Part shown: positions 35,489 to 44,150 of the stretch, in pieces
Numbering within the stretch: the first letter of the stretch is position 1
Layout of the letters: each line of letters starts with the position of its first letter
Assembly (NCBI RefSeq): GCF_001591965.1
Contig: NZ_BCVX01000001.1
Coordinates: 310,001 to 374,000, forward strand
Reading direction: 5' to 3'
Length of the DNA stretch: 64,000 nucleotides
Origin: Lysinibacillus odysseyi 34hs-1 = NBRC 100172
GTDB lineage: Bacteria > Bacillota > Bacilli > Bacillales_A > Planococcaceae
Translations under genes and position numbers: made by a program
The notes under the pieces: model-generated
Seen by the model: the letters and a program-made list of their open reading frames with translations, nothing else
What the model was told of the DNA's origin: nothing
Database searches by the model: none

Positions 35489-35816
35489 AATTATAACCTC
35501 TTAATCATTATATTTTATTCCCTATTTGTCATAAGTATTTGTTCTAATATTTCTAAGAACATTAATTATTAACCTTTTATACATCTGTTCAATTATTCTC
35601 AATCCTCTCTATAAGTTCCTCTATTACATAACATTCTTTGCGAAGCCTTTATGTTTGGAATTCATTGTTTATTGTCTTACCCGGCGGGAATATATTTACC
35701 AGCATCCCAATTAAGGGAAATTTTTTAAGAGTGAAATTATTTTTGTGTTTTTGGTGTAAACCTTTTTAATAGACCAATACTAAACAAATATGAAATATAA
35801 ATAGGAGTTGATTACC
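35489..35816. other. AT-rich gap between the immunity cluster and cypC
   Basis: No gene seen. The right end carries the cypC promoter region and its AGGAG; I could not pick a clear -35/-10 pair. Confidence 0.4.
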
Positions 35817-37079
35817 TTGGCAGAAACGAATCCAATACCAAAAGAAGAAGGAATGGACCATAGCCTGAATTTACTGCGGGAAGGTTATACGTTCATTCTA
35901 AATAGACGACGCGGCTTTAATTCGAATGTTTTTGAAACACGTCTTCTTGGAAAGAAGGCAATTTGTATGGGCGGTGCTGAAGCGGCAGAGGTTTTCTATG
36001 ATGAAAGCAAGTTTATCCGTTCAGGCGCAGCCCCGCAGCGTTTAATTGAAACGCTGTTTGGTCAGGGCGGTGTCCAAACACTTGATGATGCAGCGCACCG
36101 TAACCGGAAGCAAATGTTCATGTCTGTTATGAAACCGGACGACATGCAGAGACTTCGTGATATTACGAAAAAGCAATGGGATATGGCATTGACAAAATGG
36201 GAACAGATGGAGAAGGTTGTTTTATATGAAGAGGCACAGGAAATCACTACCCGGATCGCCTGTGAGTGGGCTGGTGTACTTATAGCTGAGCAGGATGTAA
36301 AGACCCTTTCCAAGGATCTGACAGCTACGTTTGAATCTCCGGCGGCTATCGGTCCTTCCCACTGGCAAGGAAAGCATGCGCGAAAGGAATTGGAGAAATG
36401 GCTGATTGTGCTTGTAAATGAAATCCGTGAAGGAAAGCTGCAAGTACCGGATTATACTGTATTTTATAAATTCTCATGGCACACTGACTTAAACGGGGAT
36501 TTACTGGATCCCGAAACAGTTGCAGTGGAAATCATTAATATCCTCCGTCCGATTGTAGCCATTTCTGTTTATATCGCCTTTGTCGGGCTCGCTGTTCATC
36601 ACTTCCCCGAGGAGGCAGCAAAGGTTCAATCAAGTGACGATGAAACTGCACAGCGCTTCATTCAGGAAGTGCGGCGCTATTATCCATTCTTCCCTGCCCT
36701 TGTAGCGCAGGTGCGTGAGGACTTTGTGTGGAATGGGTATGAATTCCCTAAGGATACGATGACATTGCTTGACATCTATGGCACGAATCACGATCCAACA
36801 TTATGGGACAATCCGGATGTATTTAATCCGGACCGTTTTATCGATTGGCATGGCAGTCCGTTTAGCTTCATTCCGCAAGGCGGCGGAGATTATGAAATGG
36901 GTCACCGCTGTGCAGGCGAATGGGTAACGATAGAAGTCATGAAGATCAGTCTTGATTACTTGGCAAACCGGATGAAGTTTGACGTACCGGAGCAGGATTT
37001 AAGCTACAGTGTAATCAGCATGCCAAGCATACCAAACAGCAAGTTAATCCTGACGAATGTAAAACGGAAAATGCAATAA
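35817..37079 (+). CDS. cypC: Fatty-acid alpha/beta-hydroxylating peroxygenase, CYP152 family
   Basis: About 420 residues. Heme-binding loop [19 protein letters not shown] with Cys365 as the axial ligand; ILRPIVAIS carries the Arg244-Pro245 pair that, in P450 BS-beta, binds the fatty-acid carboxylate in place of the usual Thr. It uses hydrogen peroxide rather than a reductase to hydroxylate (or decarboxylate) long-chain fatty acids. Very similar in length and motifs to B. subtilis YbdT/CypC. The TTG at 35817 has AGGAG nine bases upstream; the TTG at 35808 overlaps that site. Confidence 0.93.
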   Translation: MAETNPIPKEEGMDHSLNLLREGYTFILNRRRGFNSNVFETRLLGKKAICMGGAEAAEVFYDESKFIRSGAAPQRLIETLFGQGGVQTLDDAAHRNRKQMFMSVMKPDDMQRLRDITKKQWDMALTKWEQMEKVVLYEEAQEITTRIACEWAGVLIAEQDVKTLSKDLTATFESPAAIGPSHWQGKHARKELEKWLIVLVNEIREGKLQVPDYTVFYKFSWHTDLNGDLLDPETVAVEIINILRPIVAISVYIAFVGLAVHHFPEEAAKVQSSDDETAQRFIQEVRRYYPFFPALVAQVREDFVWNGYEFPKDTMTLLDIYGTNHDPTLWDNPDVFNPDRFIDWHGSPFSFIPQGGGDYEMGHRCAGEWVTIEVMKISLDYLANRMKFDVPEQDLSYSVISMPSIPNSKLILTNVKRKMQ

Positions 37080-37088
37080 AAAACGAAA

Positions 37089-37156
37089 GCCAACCGTTTA
37101 TACGGTTGGCTCAGAGTGAAGACAAAGTCCTTTTTGACTTTGTCTTCACATTTTTT
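37089..37156 (+). terminator. Tandem terminator of cypC
   Basis: Two hairpins: GCCAACCG (37089-37096) / CGGTTGGC (37103-37110), then a perfect 14-bp stem (37116-37129 with 37136-37149) followed by six T. Confidence 0.9.
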
Positions 37157-37183
37157 CAGATCGTTTTATAAAGTAAAATTTTA

Positions 37184-37312
37184 CCCAGCCTGTCTTGAAA
37201 ACGCTTGCCAGACAAGGCGCGCCGACAAGCGAAGACGCGAATAGAACCTAAGTTCATGAGTGGACGAGCGCGGCAAGCAACGCTGGATGAAAGCGTTTGT
37301 CAACAGGCTGGG
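37184..37312. repeat. 129-bp dispersed repeat, copy 1
   Basis: Begins CCCAGCCTGTCTTGAAAACG and ends CAACAGGCTGGG, so the termini form imperfect inverted repeats. A second copy in opposite orientation is at 61894-62022 and differs at roughly ten positions. No coding capacity. Both copies lie at gene 3' ends next to terminator hairpins, like a miniature inverted-repeat element. Confidence 0.85.
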
Positions 37313-37333
37313 CCAACCGTTTATACGGTTGGC
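37312..37333. repeat. Second copy of the 22-base hairpin of the cypC terminator
   Basis: The palindrome found at 37089-37110 (GCCAACCG, six bases, CGGTTGGC) recurs exactly here, immediately after the 129-bp repeat. Confidence 0.8.
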
Positions 37334-37352
37334 CTTTACATAGGTATTTTTC

Positions 37353-37898
37353 TTATAAAGAAAGAGTCCTTTTCTTTCGTACCTTCCATTTTTGATAGAC
37401 GATGGCAAGACTTGTCATGATAAGAGGAATTACGATGCTAATAGCCCCTGTAAATGCCCAACGACTAATTGTTTCTATCATGCCATTAGACAGGTTAAAA
37501 AGGATACAGAGTACAATAGAAATAGGTACCATCATAGAAGTGATGGCAAGAACAGGCTTTTCCATTCTGCTGATTTTCTCGATTGTCGTCTCTGATTCGC
37601 TATAGATCGGCTGTGTATCTTTATCGGCCTTAAATAGATGGAAACCATGCTCAGAGCAGATACGTGCCCAACCCGTTGAAGCGAAAAGCTCAAAATACTC
37701 GCCCTGCTCACTCTCTTCCATCGGACGGAAGTCAATGCTATAGATAACGTCCTCGGGTTTTCCCCGCTCAAGCTTATAACCCATAAACGCAAAGCGTTTC
37801 ACATGCCACCCCTTTAGTGATTGCTTACGTAGCTTTTGCAGGTCCTTTTCCTCTGAAAAGGCTAACCCTCCTGACATCATATACTTTTCCTGTCTCAC
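37353..37898 (-). CDS. DUF2812 membrane protein, PadR operon
   Basis: 181 residues. The N-terminal soluble DUF2812 domain has SLKGWHVKRFAFMGYKLERG and DVIYSIDFRP; two C-terminal helices (about 114-133 and 147-170) end in a basic tail. DUF2812 genes are nearly always next to PadR-type regulators and are thought to act in envelope stress; the function is unknown. The GTG start overlaps the padR stop (GTGA), with GGGGGAG five bases before it, so the two are coupled. Confidence 0.82.
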   Translation of the reverse strand: MRQEKYMMSGGLAFSEEKDLQKLRKQSLKGWHVKRFAFMGYKLERGKPEDVIYSIDFRPMEESEQGEYFELFASTGWARICSEHGFHLFKADKDTQPIYSESETTIEKISRMEKPVLAITSMMVPISIVLCILFNLSNGMIETISRWAFTGAISIVIPLIMTSLAIVYQKWKVRKKRTLSL

Positions 37899-38215
37899 CC
37901 TATCTCCCCCTTTTCTAATCCTTTTTCAGCTAATAGAATCATGACTTTTCTTCTTTCAATATCCCTTTGCAGCACTGATCGTCCTTTTTCTGTTAGGACA
38001 TATACTTTTCTTCTGGTGTCAGAATCGTCATATAAAATAATAAACTCCTGTTCAAGCAATTTTTTTAAAATGGTATACAGCGATGCCGGACCAATAATGA
38101 AATCTCCCTTTGTTGTCTCTTCAATTAGGCTCATTACAGCATAGCCATGGCGTGGCTCTGTCAATGCAGCCATAATATAAAATACGGAATCTGTTAGTTG
38201 CTCAAAGGATTTCAA
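37895..38215 (-). CDS. PadR family transcriptional regulator
   Basis: 106 residues, a PadR-s2 type winged helix (GYAVMSLIEETTKGDFIIGP, SLYTILKKLLEQEFI, DSDTRRKVYVLTEKG). It probably represses its own operon with the DUF2812 gene. TTG start with GGGGG seven bases upstream. Two nearly identical palindromes lie directly upstream. Confidence 0.92.
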   Translation of the reverse strand: MKSFEQLTDSVFYIMAALTEPRHGYAVMSLIEETTKGDFIIGPASLYTILKKLLEQEFIILYDDSDTRRKVYVLTEKGRSVLQRDIERRKVMILLAEKGLEKGEIG

Positions 38216-38229
38216 TGCTTTACCCCCTT

Positions 38230-38278
38230 TATATCATAAAGTGATATATCTAAAAACAATATATCATTAAGTGATATA
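38230..38278. promoter_or_regulatory. Two PadR operator palindromes
   Basis: TATATCATAAAGTGATATA (38230-38248) and TATATCATTAAGTGATATA (38260-38278) differ by one central base and are 30 bases apart centre to centre, about three helical turns. They lie just upstream of the padR start, the expected place for autorepression. Confidence 0.7.
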
Positions 38279-38307
38279 TACTTCAAGAATAAATTCCCAT
38301 CTTTATT

Positions 38308-38342
38308 CAAAAAAGCCCGACCGCCTCATCGGCAGCCGGACT
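38308..38342 (-). terminator. Terminator of the siderophore-uptake operon
   Basis: A 12-bp stem with G-U pairs (38331-38342 with 38314-38325) followed by six T on the minus strand. Confidence 0.8.
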
Positions 38343-38349
38343 TGTTCTC

Positions 38350-39357
38350 CTATAAAGCTTTTCGCAGCAAATACACAAAATAAGGTGCGCCAATCAGCGC
38401 AACGATGATCCCTGCTGGAATCGTTGCCTCACTGTATATTACCCGTCCGATTGTATCTGCTCCAACTAAAAGAGACGCTCCAACAAGCATCGAAATCGGT
38501 AGGAAGCGTTGATGCTGGACGCCTGCCATCTGCTTTGCTATGTGGGGCGCAATAAGACCGATAAAGCTCACACTGCCGACAACTGAAACAGATGATGCTG
38601 CCAATGCAACAGCCAGTACAAGCAGGATGGCCCGTTCTCTTTTAAAATGAATGCCCAGTCCTTTTCCGACACTATCCTCAAGCCGCATAATATTCAGCCG
38701 CTTTGCCTTCCATAAACTAACCGGTACAGCGATAACAATCCAAGGCAGGATTGCCCATACATACGGCCAATCAGCCCCCCATACATTTCCGGAAAGCCAG
38801 GCAGCGATAAACTGTACATCTGTCCTGTCAGCTGAGGACATCAGGATCGTCATAAGCCCTGATAAAGCAAATGCAAAGCCGATCCCAATTAGCACAAGTT
38901 TCATAGGATTCAGACCAGCATGCCTTTCCATCGCCAAAAAGTAAATCAAGCCTGCTGCAAGAATCGCACTGATAAACCCAACAAGCGGCAGCATATATGG
39001 TTGATTTGTTAATCCCCCGCCGGCATATATGTAAAAGATCGTAACCCCAATCCCTGCACCTGCATTGATCCCAATAATACCTGGATCGGCAAGGTCGTTT
39101 CTTGTCAGCGTCTGCAAAATCGCTCCTGATAATGCCAGCGCACTACCCGCAATCGCTAAAACGGCAAGTCTTGGCAGCCGGACAGAAAAAATGACGAACT
39201 CCTCTTTAAACGTACCATCTCCTAAAAGTGTGGGGATGATCCGCGAAATGGAAACAGATGATGCGCCTAGTGAAATCGCTAATACACAAATTAAAAGTAA
39301 AACGGTGCTCCACATGATCAGCCAAAGGGGAAAGCGTTTTTTATACTTATTATACAA
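38350..39357 (-). CDS. FecCD-family siderophore ABC transporter permease
   Basis: 335 residues, about nine to ten helices. FecCD motifs: RLPRLAVLAIAGSALALSGA, NDLADPGIIGINAGAGIGV and VSFIGLIAPHIAKQM (coupling-helix region contacting the ATPase). With its partner permease it forms the membrane channel for ferric siderophore import. Its start overlaps the end of the preceding permease by 8 bases, so the two are co-translated. Last gene of a four-gene operon. Confidence 0.93.
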   Translation of the reverse strand: MYNKYKKRFPLWLIMWSTVLLLICVLAISLGASSVSISRIIPTLLGDGTFKEEFVIFSVRLPRLAVLAIAGSALALSGAILQTLTRNDLADPGIIGINAGAGIGVTIFYIYAGGGLTNQPYMLPLVGFISAILAAGLIYFLAMERHAGLNPMKLVLIGIGFAFALSGLMTILMSSADRTDVQFIAAWLSGNVWGADWPYVWAILPWIVIAVPVSLWKAKRLNIMRLEDSVGKGLGIHFKRERAILLVLAVALAASSVSVVGSVSFIGLIAPHIAKQMAGVQHQRFLPISMLVGASLLVGADTIGRVIYSEATIPAGIIVALIGAPYFVYLLRKAL

Positions 39358-40357
39358 TGTTTCTTCCTCCCTTCTTCACAAGGAATAGGAAGAACGGCAG
39401 GCCAATGATGGCCACGAGTGACACAACCGGGGTTTCAAATGGTGCATTGATGACACGTCCGGCAAAATCTGCGAATATCATAAAAGCGCCGCCTAAAAGG
39501 ATAGCCATCGGAATGATCCGACGGTAATCAGAGCCTACCCAGCGCCGGACAATATGCGGAACGATCAGTCCAACAAACGCCAGGTTTCCGATAAGTGCTA
39601 CTGCTGCACCAGCCAGCAGTACAACCGTCATAAGTAGAACAGGTTTCAGCCATTTTGTATTCTGCCCAAGTCCAATGGCTACTTCCTCATTCAGGCTCAT
39701 AATCGTCACATGGCGGCTGAGTGCAAGCGCAATGAACAGACCTACAATAATGAAAGGCACAACAACGAGTGAACTCCAAGTCGTCCCTACCAAGCCGCCT
39801 GCCGTCCACATCGAAACATCCTTTGCCAGATTGGTCAAAATCGCAATCCCATCAGCAATCGCCTGTAGGAATAAGGAAACGGCGGCCCCTGCCAGCACCA
39901 GCTTAAAGGCCGTCATCCCGTTCTTACTAGAAGCGCCTATCCCGTAAACGAAGACCATTGCGATACTTGAACCGATAAAACAAGCCGCCATAATGGTTAA
40001 ATGGTTGGCAGCAGGTAAAAAGGCTAATGCTGCAGCCAGGCCCATGTTAGCACCCGAAGTAAGCCCTAAAAGGCCGGGATCAGCTAGGGGATTTCTCGTA
40101 ATCCCCTGCATAATCGCTCCTGCAGCAGCAAGCGCACTTCCAACAAAAAAGGCTGCGATCACCCTGGGAAATCGAATTTCACGTAGTACTTCGTAATATT
40201 CTCCGCCAGATTGTCCAATGATTGCTTTGAATACGTCTGAAAGTGTTGTTTCTGCAGCCCCTATCCCAAAAGCCATGCAGCTGATCGCCGCCAATACGGC
40301 GACAGCAAGTATGACCTTTATTGAAAAAGAAAATTTTTGATATGAAGCGTTGATCAT
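39350..40357 (-). CDS. FecCD-family siderophore ABC transporter permease
   Basis: 335 residues with the same fold as its downstream partner: REIRFPRVIAAFFVGSALAA, RNPLADPGLLGLTSGANMGL and FVGLIVPHIVRRW. Forms a heterodimer with the 38350-39357 product. Preceded by the substrate-binding lipoprotein gene 12 bases upstream. Confidence 0.93.
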   Translation of the reverse strand: MINASYQKFSFSIKVILAVAVLAAISCMAFGIGAAETTLSDVFKAIIGQSGGEYYEVLREIRFPRVIAAFFVGSALAAAGAIMQGITRNPLADPGLLGLTSGANMGLAAALAFLPAANHLTIMAACFIGSSIAMVFVYGIGASSKNGMTAFKLVLAGAAVSLFLQAIADGIAILTNLAKDVSMWTAGGLVGTTWSSLVVVPFIIVGLFIALALSRHVTIMSLNEEVAIGLGQNTKWLKPVLLMTVVLLAGAAVALIGNLAFVGLIVPHIVRRWVGSDYRRIIPMAILLGGAFMIFADFAGRVINAPFETPVVSLVAIIGLPFFLFLVKKGGRNIV

Positions 40358-40369
40358 AGCTCCGGCTCC

Positions 40370-41308
40370 TTACGGTTGAATCGCAGCAAATGCTTCTTCC
40401 AGCACCTTTAGCTGATAGTCAAGTGAGGATGCATCATTAAAGTAAAAACTCTTGGCATCCACTTGAATGAAATGCCCTTTTTGTACAGCCCCGATCTTTT
40501 TAAACCAATCCTTCTCAAGGAAGGATGTATCTTGTCCATCACTAACTAAGCTCATCAGTAAATAATCCCCCGTGTAATCGCCTAGTACTTCCTGGGAAAT
40601 GGCATAATAGCCCGGCTCCAGTGCTGCTTCTTCTACTGCTTTCGGCATCTTCAAGCCCATTGCCTGATACAAAACTTCCGTACCTCGGCCCCATGCATCA
40701 CCGAAAATATACATTTGTTTATCGTAGTTTTCTACAACTGTAATCGTTGCTTCTTCTCCGATTTTCTCCTTGATCTTATCGCCGGCTTCAGCAGCACGCT
40801 TCTTGAAGTCCTCCACCCAAGCCTTTGCTTCTTCTTCCTTGTTCAGTGCTTTACCGATTTCGATATGCTGCTGTAAATAATCGTACTCACCGTATGTAAA
40901 TAAAACAGTCGGTGCAATTTCAGCCAGCTTATCCCCATTTTCAATACTGTCAAAGCCAATAATTAAATCCGGCTCCAGTTCAATAATCTTTTCCACATCT
41001 TCATTCGATACAACCGCAGCATCTTTTAAACTCTCTTTGAATTCCGGATTATCTGCCGACCATGAATCCACTCCGACAATATTTACACCGAGCTTCATGA
41101 CATCGCCAGCATAGGCAGCGAGTACAACAACACGCTTAGGATCTGCAGGCACTTCAATTTCTGTTCCATCGGATTTAGTATAAGTAACCGTATCGCTTGA
41201 TGATTCCTCTTTTGCCTTACCTTCATTACTTCCTTTTTCTTCTTCGTTACCGCATGCCGCTAACGCAAGCAGCATTACTGCTACACATAGCCATAGCCAT
41301 TTTTTCAT
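40370..41308 (-). CDS. Siderophore-binding lipoprotein
   Basis: 312 residues. Signal peptide with lipobox LALAACG (cleavage before Cys19), a Glu/Ser-rich linker, then a FhuD/BtuF-type fold: PKRVVVLAAYAGDVMKLGVN, DLIIGFDSIENGDKLAEIAP. It captures a ferric siderophore outside the membrane and hands it to the FecCD permeases. The family resembles YfiY/YxeB/FeuA; which siderophore is bound cannot be told. Confidence 0.93.
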   Translation of the reverse strand: MKKWLWLCVAVMLLALAACGNEEEKGSNEGKAKEESSSDTVTYTKSDGTEIEVPADPKRVVVLAAYAGDVMKLGVNIVGVDSWSADNPEFKESLKDAAVVSNEDVEKIIELEPDLIIGFDSIENGDKLAEIAPTVLFTYGEYDYLQQHIEIGKALNKEEEAKAWVEDFKKRAAEAGDKIKEKIGEEATITVVENYDKQMYIFGDAWGRGTEVLYQAMGLKMPKAVEEAALEPGYYAISQEVLGDYTGDYLLMSLVSDGQDTSFLEKDWFKKIGAVQKGHFIQVDAKSFYFNDASSLDYQLKVLEEAFAAIQP

Positions 41309-41309
41309 G

Positions 41310-42101
41310 TTATTTATCTCCTTTTAGTAAATGATATGTCATACAAAACGGCTTTCCTGTAGTCGGATCTTCGCTGATCATTGCGTCAATCTGGAAAACC
41401 TGTCTCAGCACTTCCGGTGTCATGACAGATTCAGCTGACCCAGCTGCCACCACCTCTCCTTTTGCCAGGGCAATCATATGGTCGGAAAAACGAACAGCAT
41501 GATTTAAGTCATGCAGTACCATAATGATCGTGCGGCCTTGCTCCTTGTTTAACTTTTGCAAAAGCTCTAGCACTTCCAGCTGGTGGGCCATGTCTAAATA
41601 CGTTGTCGGTTCATCCAAGAAAATAATTTCCGTATCTTGAGCAAGCGCCATTGCAATCCAGACACGCTGCCGCTGCCCTCCGGATAAGGCGTCCACTGTC
41701 TGATAGCGGAATGCTGCCGTATTCGTCACATCGAGCGCCCAGTCGATTATTTCCTTGTCTTTTTTGGATAAGGAACCGAATCCTTTTTGGTAAGGGAACC
41801 GACCGTACGAGACAAGCTCTTCTACTAACAAACCATTATTTGCATCCTGTGTTTGCGGCAAAATGGCAATTTGTCTTGCCAGTTCCTTTGTATCCAATGT
41901 ATGTATTTGCTCACCATCCAGGTAAACTCCCCCCTTCTGGTACGGAAGAATTCTTGTCATCGCTTTTAAGAGTGTCGATTTCCCGCACCCATTGGCACCT
42001 ATAATGGTCGTGATTTGCCCATCTGGTATACCGATGGACAATTGCTCTATAATTTTCCGTTTATCATAGGCGATTTCAATATCCTGTACTAACAAACGCA
42101 A
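41310..42101 (-). CDS. Siderophore ABC transporter ATP-binding protein
   Basis: 263 residues. Walker A GANGCGKST, signature ALSGGQRQR, Walker B EIIFLDEPTTYLD, and H-loop VLHDLNHAVRFSD. It powers the two FecCD permeases. First gene of the operon, one base before the lipoprotein gene; TTG start with GAGGTG eight bases upstream. A Fur box lies 19 bases before the start, so the operon should be iron-repressed. Confidence 0.93.
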   Translation of the reverse strand: MRLLVQDIEIAYDKRKIIEQLSIGIPDGQITTIIGANGCGKSTLLKAMTRILPYQKGGVYLDGEQIHTLDTKELARQIAILPQTQDANNGLLVEELVSYGRFPYQKGFGSLSKKDKEIIDWALDVTNTAAFRYQTVDALSGGQRQRVWIAMALAQDTEIIFLDEPTTYLDMAHQLEVLELLQKLNKEQGRTIIMVLHDLNHAVRFSDHMIALAKGEVVAAGSAESVMTPEVLRQVFQIDAMISEDPTTGKPFCMTYHLLKGDK

Positions 42102-42119
42102 ATTCCTCTCACCTCATTT

Positions 42120-42138
42120 GATAATGATAATCTTTATC
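42120..42138. promoter_or_regulatory. Fur box of the siderophore operon
   Basis: GATAATGATAATCTTTATC matches the 19-base Fur consensus GATAATGATAATCATTATC at 18 positions. Confidence 0.88.
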
Positions 42139-42326
42139 AATTACATTACCAACATAAACTTGGAAGATAACTTTGTCAATAAAAATTTAAATCATAAATC
42201 AGATAAGTGGGATAAAATGAATTGTTTCGACGTGATTATATTAAGCGTAGAGAAGGTGCAGCTGTTTCCCTGTAATTTTTTCTCAGCCGCTTTCTTTGTT
42301 ATGGAAGACAAAAATCCTTATAGAGG

Positions 42327-42354
42327 TTGACTAAAAATAAAAACTGTGTATAAT
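42327..42354 (+). promoter_or_regulatory. Promoter of the guanidine riboswitch transcript
   Basis: TTGACT (42327-42332), 16-base spacer, TATAAT (42349-42354) with TGTG before the -10. It starts transcription about 25 bases before the riboswitch. Confidence 0.8.
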
Positions 42355-42382
42355 ACAGGGTAATTGCATAAGTTGAATGTTT

Positions 42383-42503
42383 TCTAGGGTTCCGCAGCAA
42401 ATATGTTGGACTGGTCCGAGAGAAGACTCACGGCTTACGCTGTGGCACGGAAGGATAAAAGCCTGGGAGATACTGTTTTTAACAGTGGTCTCTTTGGCTT
42501 TTT
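42383..42503 (+). ncRNA. Guanidine-I riboswitch (ykkC RNA) with terminator platform
   Basis: The conserved ykkC-RNA blocks are present in order: CTAGGGTTCCGC, GGACTGGTCCGAGAGA, ACGG and GGATAAAAGCCTGGGAGA. The last block also forms the 5' side of a terminator (AAAAGCC 42457-42463 with GGCTTTT 42496-42502, inner ACTGTT/AACAGT), followed by T-rich sequence. Guanidinium binding should prevent the terminator and turn on the two SMR genes. Confidence 0.92.
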
Positions 42504-42538
42504 CTTTTTGTCAAAAATACAACGAGGAGTGTTCTAGC

Positions 42539-42880
42539 ATGAATACAAACTGGCTGAAAGTCTTTATCGCTGCTTTTTTAGAAATCTTTTGGGTAATCGG
42601 GCTGGCGCATGCCTCTGACTTTTGGACATGGACAGGAACGATTATCGCCCTTATTATCAGCAATTATTTAATGATCACCGCTGCACAGATTTTACCGGCT
42701 GGTACCGTTTATGCCGTGTTCGTCGGGTTAGGTACAGCAGGCACGGTCCTTGCCGAAATCTTCTTCTTTGAAGAGCCCTTTGACTGGCGGAAAATTTTGC
42801 TGATTGGACTGCTGTTAGCCGGAGTAATTGGTTTGAAAATGGTTACAGAAGAGAAAACAGAGGAAGGAGCTGAACAGTAA
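42539..42880 (+). CDS. gdnC: SMR-family guanidinium exporter subunit GdnC (YkkC-like)
   Basis: 113 residues, four helices. The SMR membrane glutamate is in [13 protein letters not shown] near residue 14, and [17 protein letters not shown] is the helix-3 signature. With the next gene it forms a heterodimeric guanidinium/proton antiporter. The ATG at 42539 follows GAGGAG; the longer open frame upstream merely reads through the riboswitch. The longer C-terminal tail ([10 protein letters not shown]) is typical of the YkkC partner. Confidence 0.92.
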   Translation: MNTNWLKVFIAAFLEIFWVIGLAHASDFWTWTGTIIALIISNYLMITAAQILPAGTVYAVFVGLGTAGTVLAEIFFFEEPFDWRKILLIGLLLAGVIGLKMVTEEKTEEGAEQ

Positions 42881-43194
42881 TGGCTTGGATTTCATTAATT
42901 ATCGCAGGATTACTAGAAGCATTCGGTGTTTCCATGATTAATCAATTAAGTAAAACCCGCAACTGGCAAACCCTTCTACTGCTCATTTTAGGATTTGGAT
43001 CAAGTCTCTTTCTGCTTGGCTACTCCCTGCAAACTTTACCAATGGGAACAGCCTATGCTATTTGGACGGGTATCGGCGTCGTAGGAGGAGCAATTACGGG
43101 AATGATTATGTATGGGGAAAGCCGAGATTGGAAACGGATGGTTTTTATCGCCATGATTTTAAGCGCAACAATCGGATTAAAGCTTATTTCATAA
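42880..43194 (+). CDS. gdnD: SMR-family guanidinium exporter subunit GdnD (YkkD-like)
   Basis: 104 residues, four helices, with the essential Glu in IAGLLEAFGVSMIN and MGTAYAIWTGIGVVGGA in helix 3. Start overlaps the gdnC stop (TAATG), so the pair is translated together in equal amounts, as expected for a dual-topology-derived heterodimer. Confidence 0.92.
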   Translation: MAWISLIIAGLLEAFGVSMINQLSKTRNWQTLLLLILGFGSSLFLLGYSLQTLPMGTAYAIWTGIGVVGGAITGMIMYGESRDWKRMVFIAMILSATIGLKLIS

Positions 43195-43256
43195 TCCCCC
43201 TTATTCCTTGGTGGCATAAAAGATAAGAAGAAAAGCATTCCTTTTTTCAAAAAAAT

Positions 43257-43282
43257 AATCAGGAGGTTTGTTCCTCCTGATT
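43257..43282. terminator. Terminator after gdnCD
   Basis: Perfect 10-bp stem AATCAGGAGG / CCTCCTGATT with a 6-nt loop. The T run is stronger on the minus strand. Confidence 0.75.
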
Positions 43283-43504
43283 CACTTTAACTTCTGTTTT
43301 GCGTTTATATTCCTAACATTTTTACAGTATTTGCAGCAAATTATGCCTTTTGTCTTACTTAATTCAAAACAAGCAAGAAATGCGCAAGAAATTCACCATA
43401 AATAAATTAATTTTAATATTTACAAACTATTCTTTATATTAGAAAATAAGAGTAAGAAATAGAAAAGGTTGTCGTTGTATTCCAAATTCATGTACATACC
43501 TATG

Positions 43505-43566
43505 ATTGAGCCCATAAAGGGTTCAATACTCTGAACCGCCGCTCTAGAGAGGTGGTTCTCTTTTTT
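43505..43566 (+). ncRNA. Candidate small RNA ending in a strong terminator
   Basis: Two consecutive hairpins: ATTGAGCCC (43505-43513) / GGGTTCAAT (43519-43527), then GAACCGCC (43533-43540) / GGTGGTTC (43551-43558) followed by TCTTTTTT. No plus-strand gene ends here; gdnD already has a terminator 250 bases earlier. A possible promoter is TTGTCG-N18-TACATA (about 43469-43498), which would leave a very short RNA. Alternatively a backup terminator. Confidence 0.35.
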
Positions 43567-43567
43567 G

Positions 43568-44032
43568 TTACAAGAGTGTTGAAGCATCCTTTCTCTTAAC
43601 AGGTACACATATTTCGCAAAAGTGGCTGCTGACCATTTCCTGCCTATACCTTTCAATAACCGGTTTATGATCTATTTGATACTCACTATGATGTAAACCT
43701 TCCAAACTATCTACCCAAGCCTTTTGAATAGCCTCCGCTGTATGTTCAACTTTATAAACAGCATACTCCCCTCCTGCCAGCTCACCTTCATTCATTCCTT
43801 CCTCCAGCTGAAAATCGTCCGGAATAACAATACAGGCATCATATCTGCACTGTTCAGGCTCTGTTTCAGCAGGGTTATCCTGAGGAATTCCATAGATCCC
43901 CTTATCATTCAGCAGATTATTATCCGCTGCCCAGCTCTTGATCCTTTCCATCGCCTGTTTGTTTGCAGGACCATATGGACCCACTTGCCGTACGTAGGCC
44001 ATACGATAATTAGGAATCGTTTCAATTTTCAT
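43568..44032 (-). CDS. GyrI-like / AraC effector-binding-domain protein
   Basis: About 154 residues. SOUL/GyrI-like fold: KIETIPNYRMAYVRQVGPYG at the start, QDNPAETEPEQCRYDACIVI in the middle and GGEYAVYKVEHTAEAIQKAW later. Stand-alone members bind small amphipathic ligands; SbmC/GyrI antagonises DNA gyrase toxins. The ATG at 44032 is favoured by GGGGTGG just upstream over the earlier ATG at 44074. Confidence 0.82.
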   Translation of the reverse strand: MKIETIPNYRMAYVRQVGPYGPANKQAMERIKSWAADNNLLNDKGIYGIPQDNPAETEPEQCRYDACIVIPDDFQLEEGMNEGELAGGEYAVYKVEHTAEAIQKAWVDSLEGLHHSEYQIDHKPVIERYRQEMVSSHFCEICVPVKRKDASTLL

Positions 44033-44150
44033 GGCTACCACCCCTTTTTCCTTTGTGCTGTCTACATTTTTCATGCTAATTCAATATAAAATGATTTTCC
44101 ACCCATTTTTTTGAAATAATTGAATTTATGTTACTCACCATCGTAACCTG

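Noticed and set aside
42377-42538. N-terminal extension of gdnC
   Set aside because: The open frame only reads through the riboswitch; the SMR protein begins at 42539 with its own ribosome binding site.
43420-43656. 78-codon minus-strand open frame
   Set aside because: It overlaps the end of the GyrI-like gene in another frame and runs through two hairpins.
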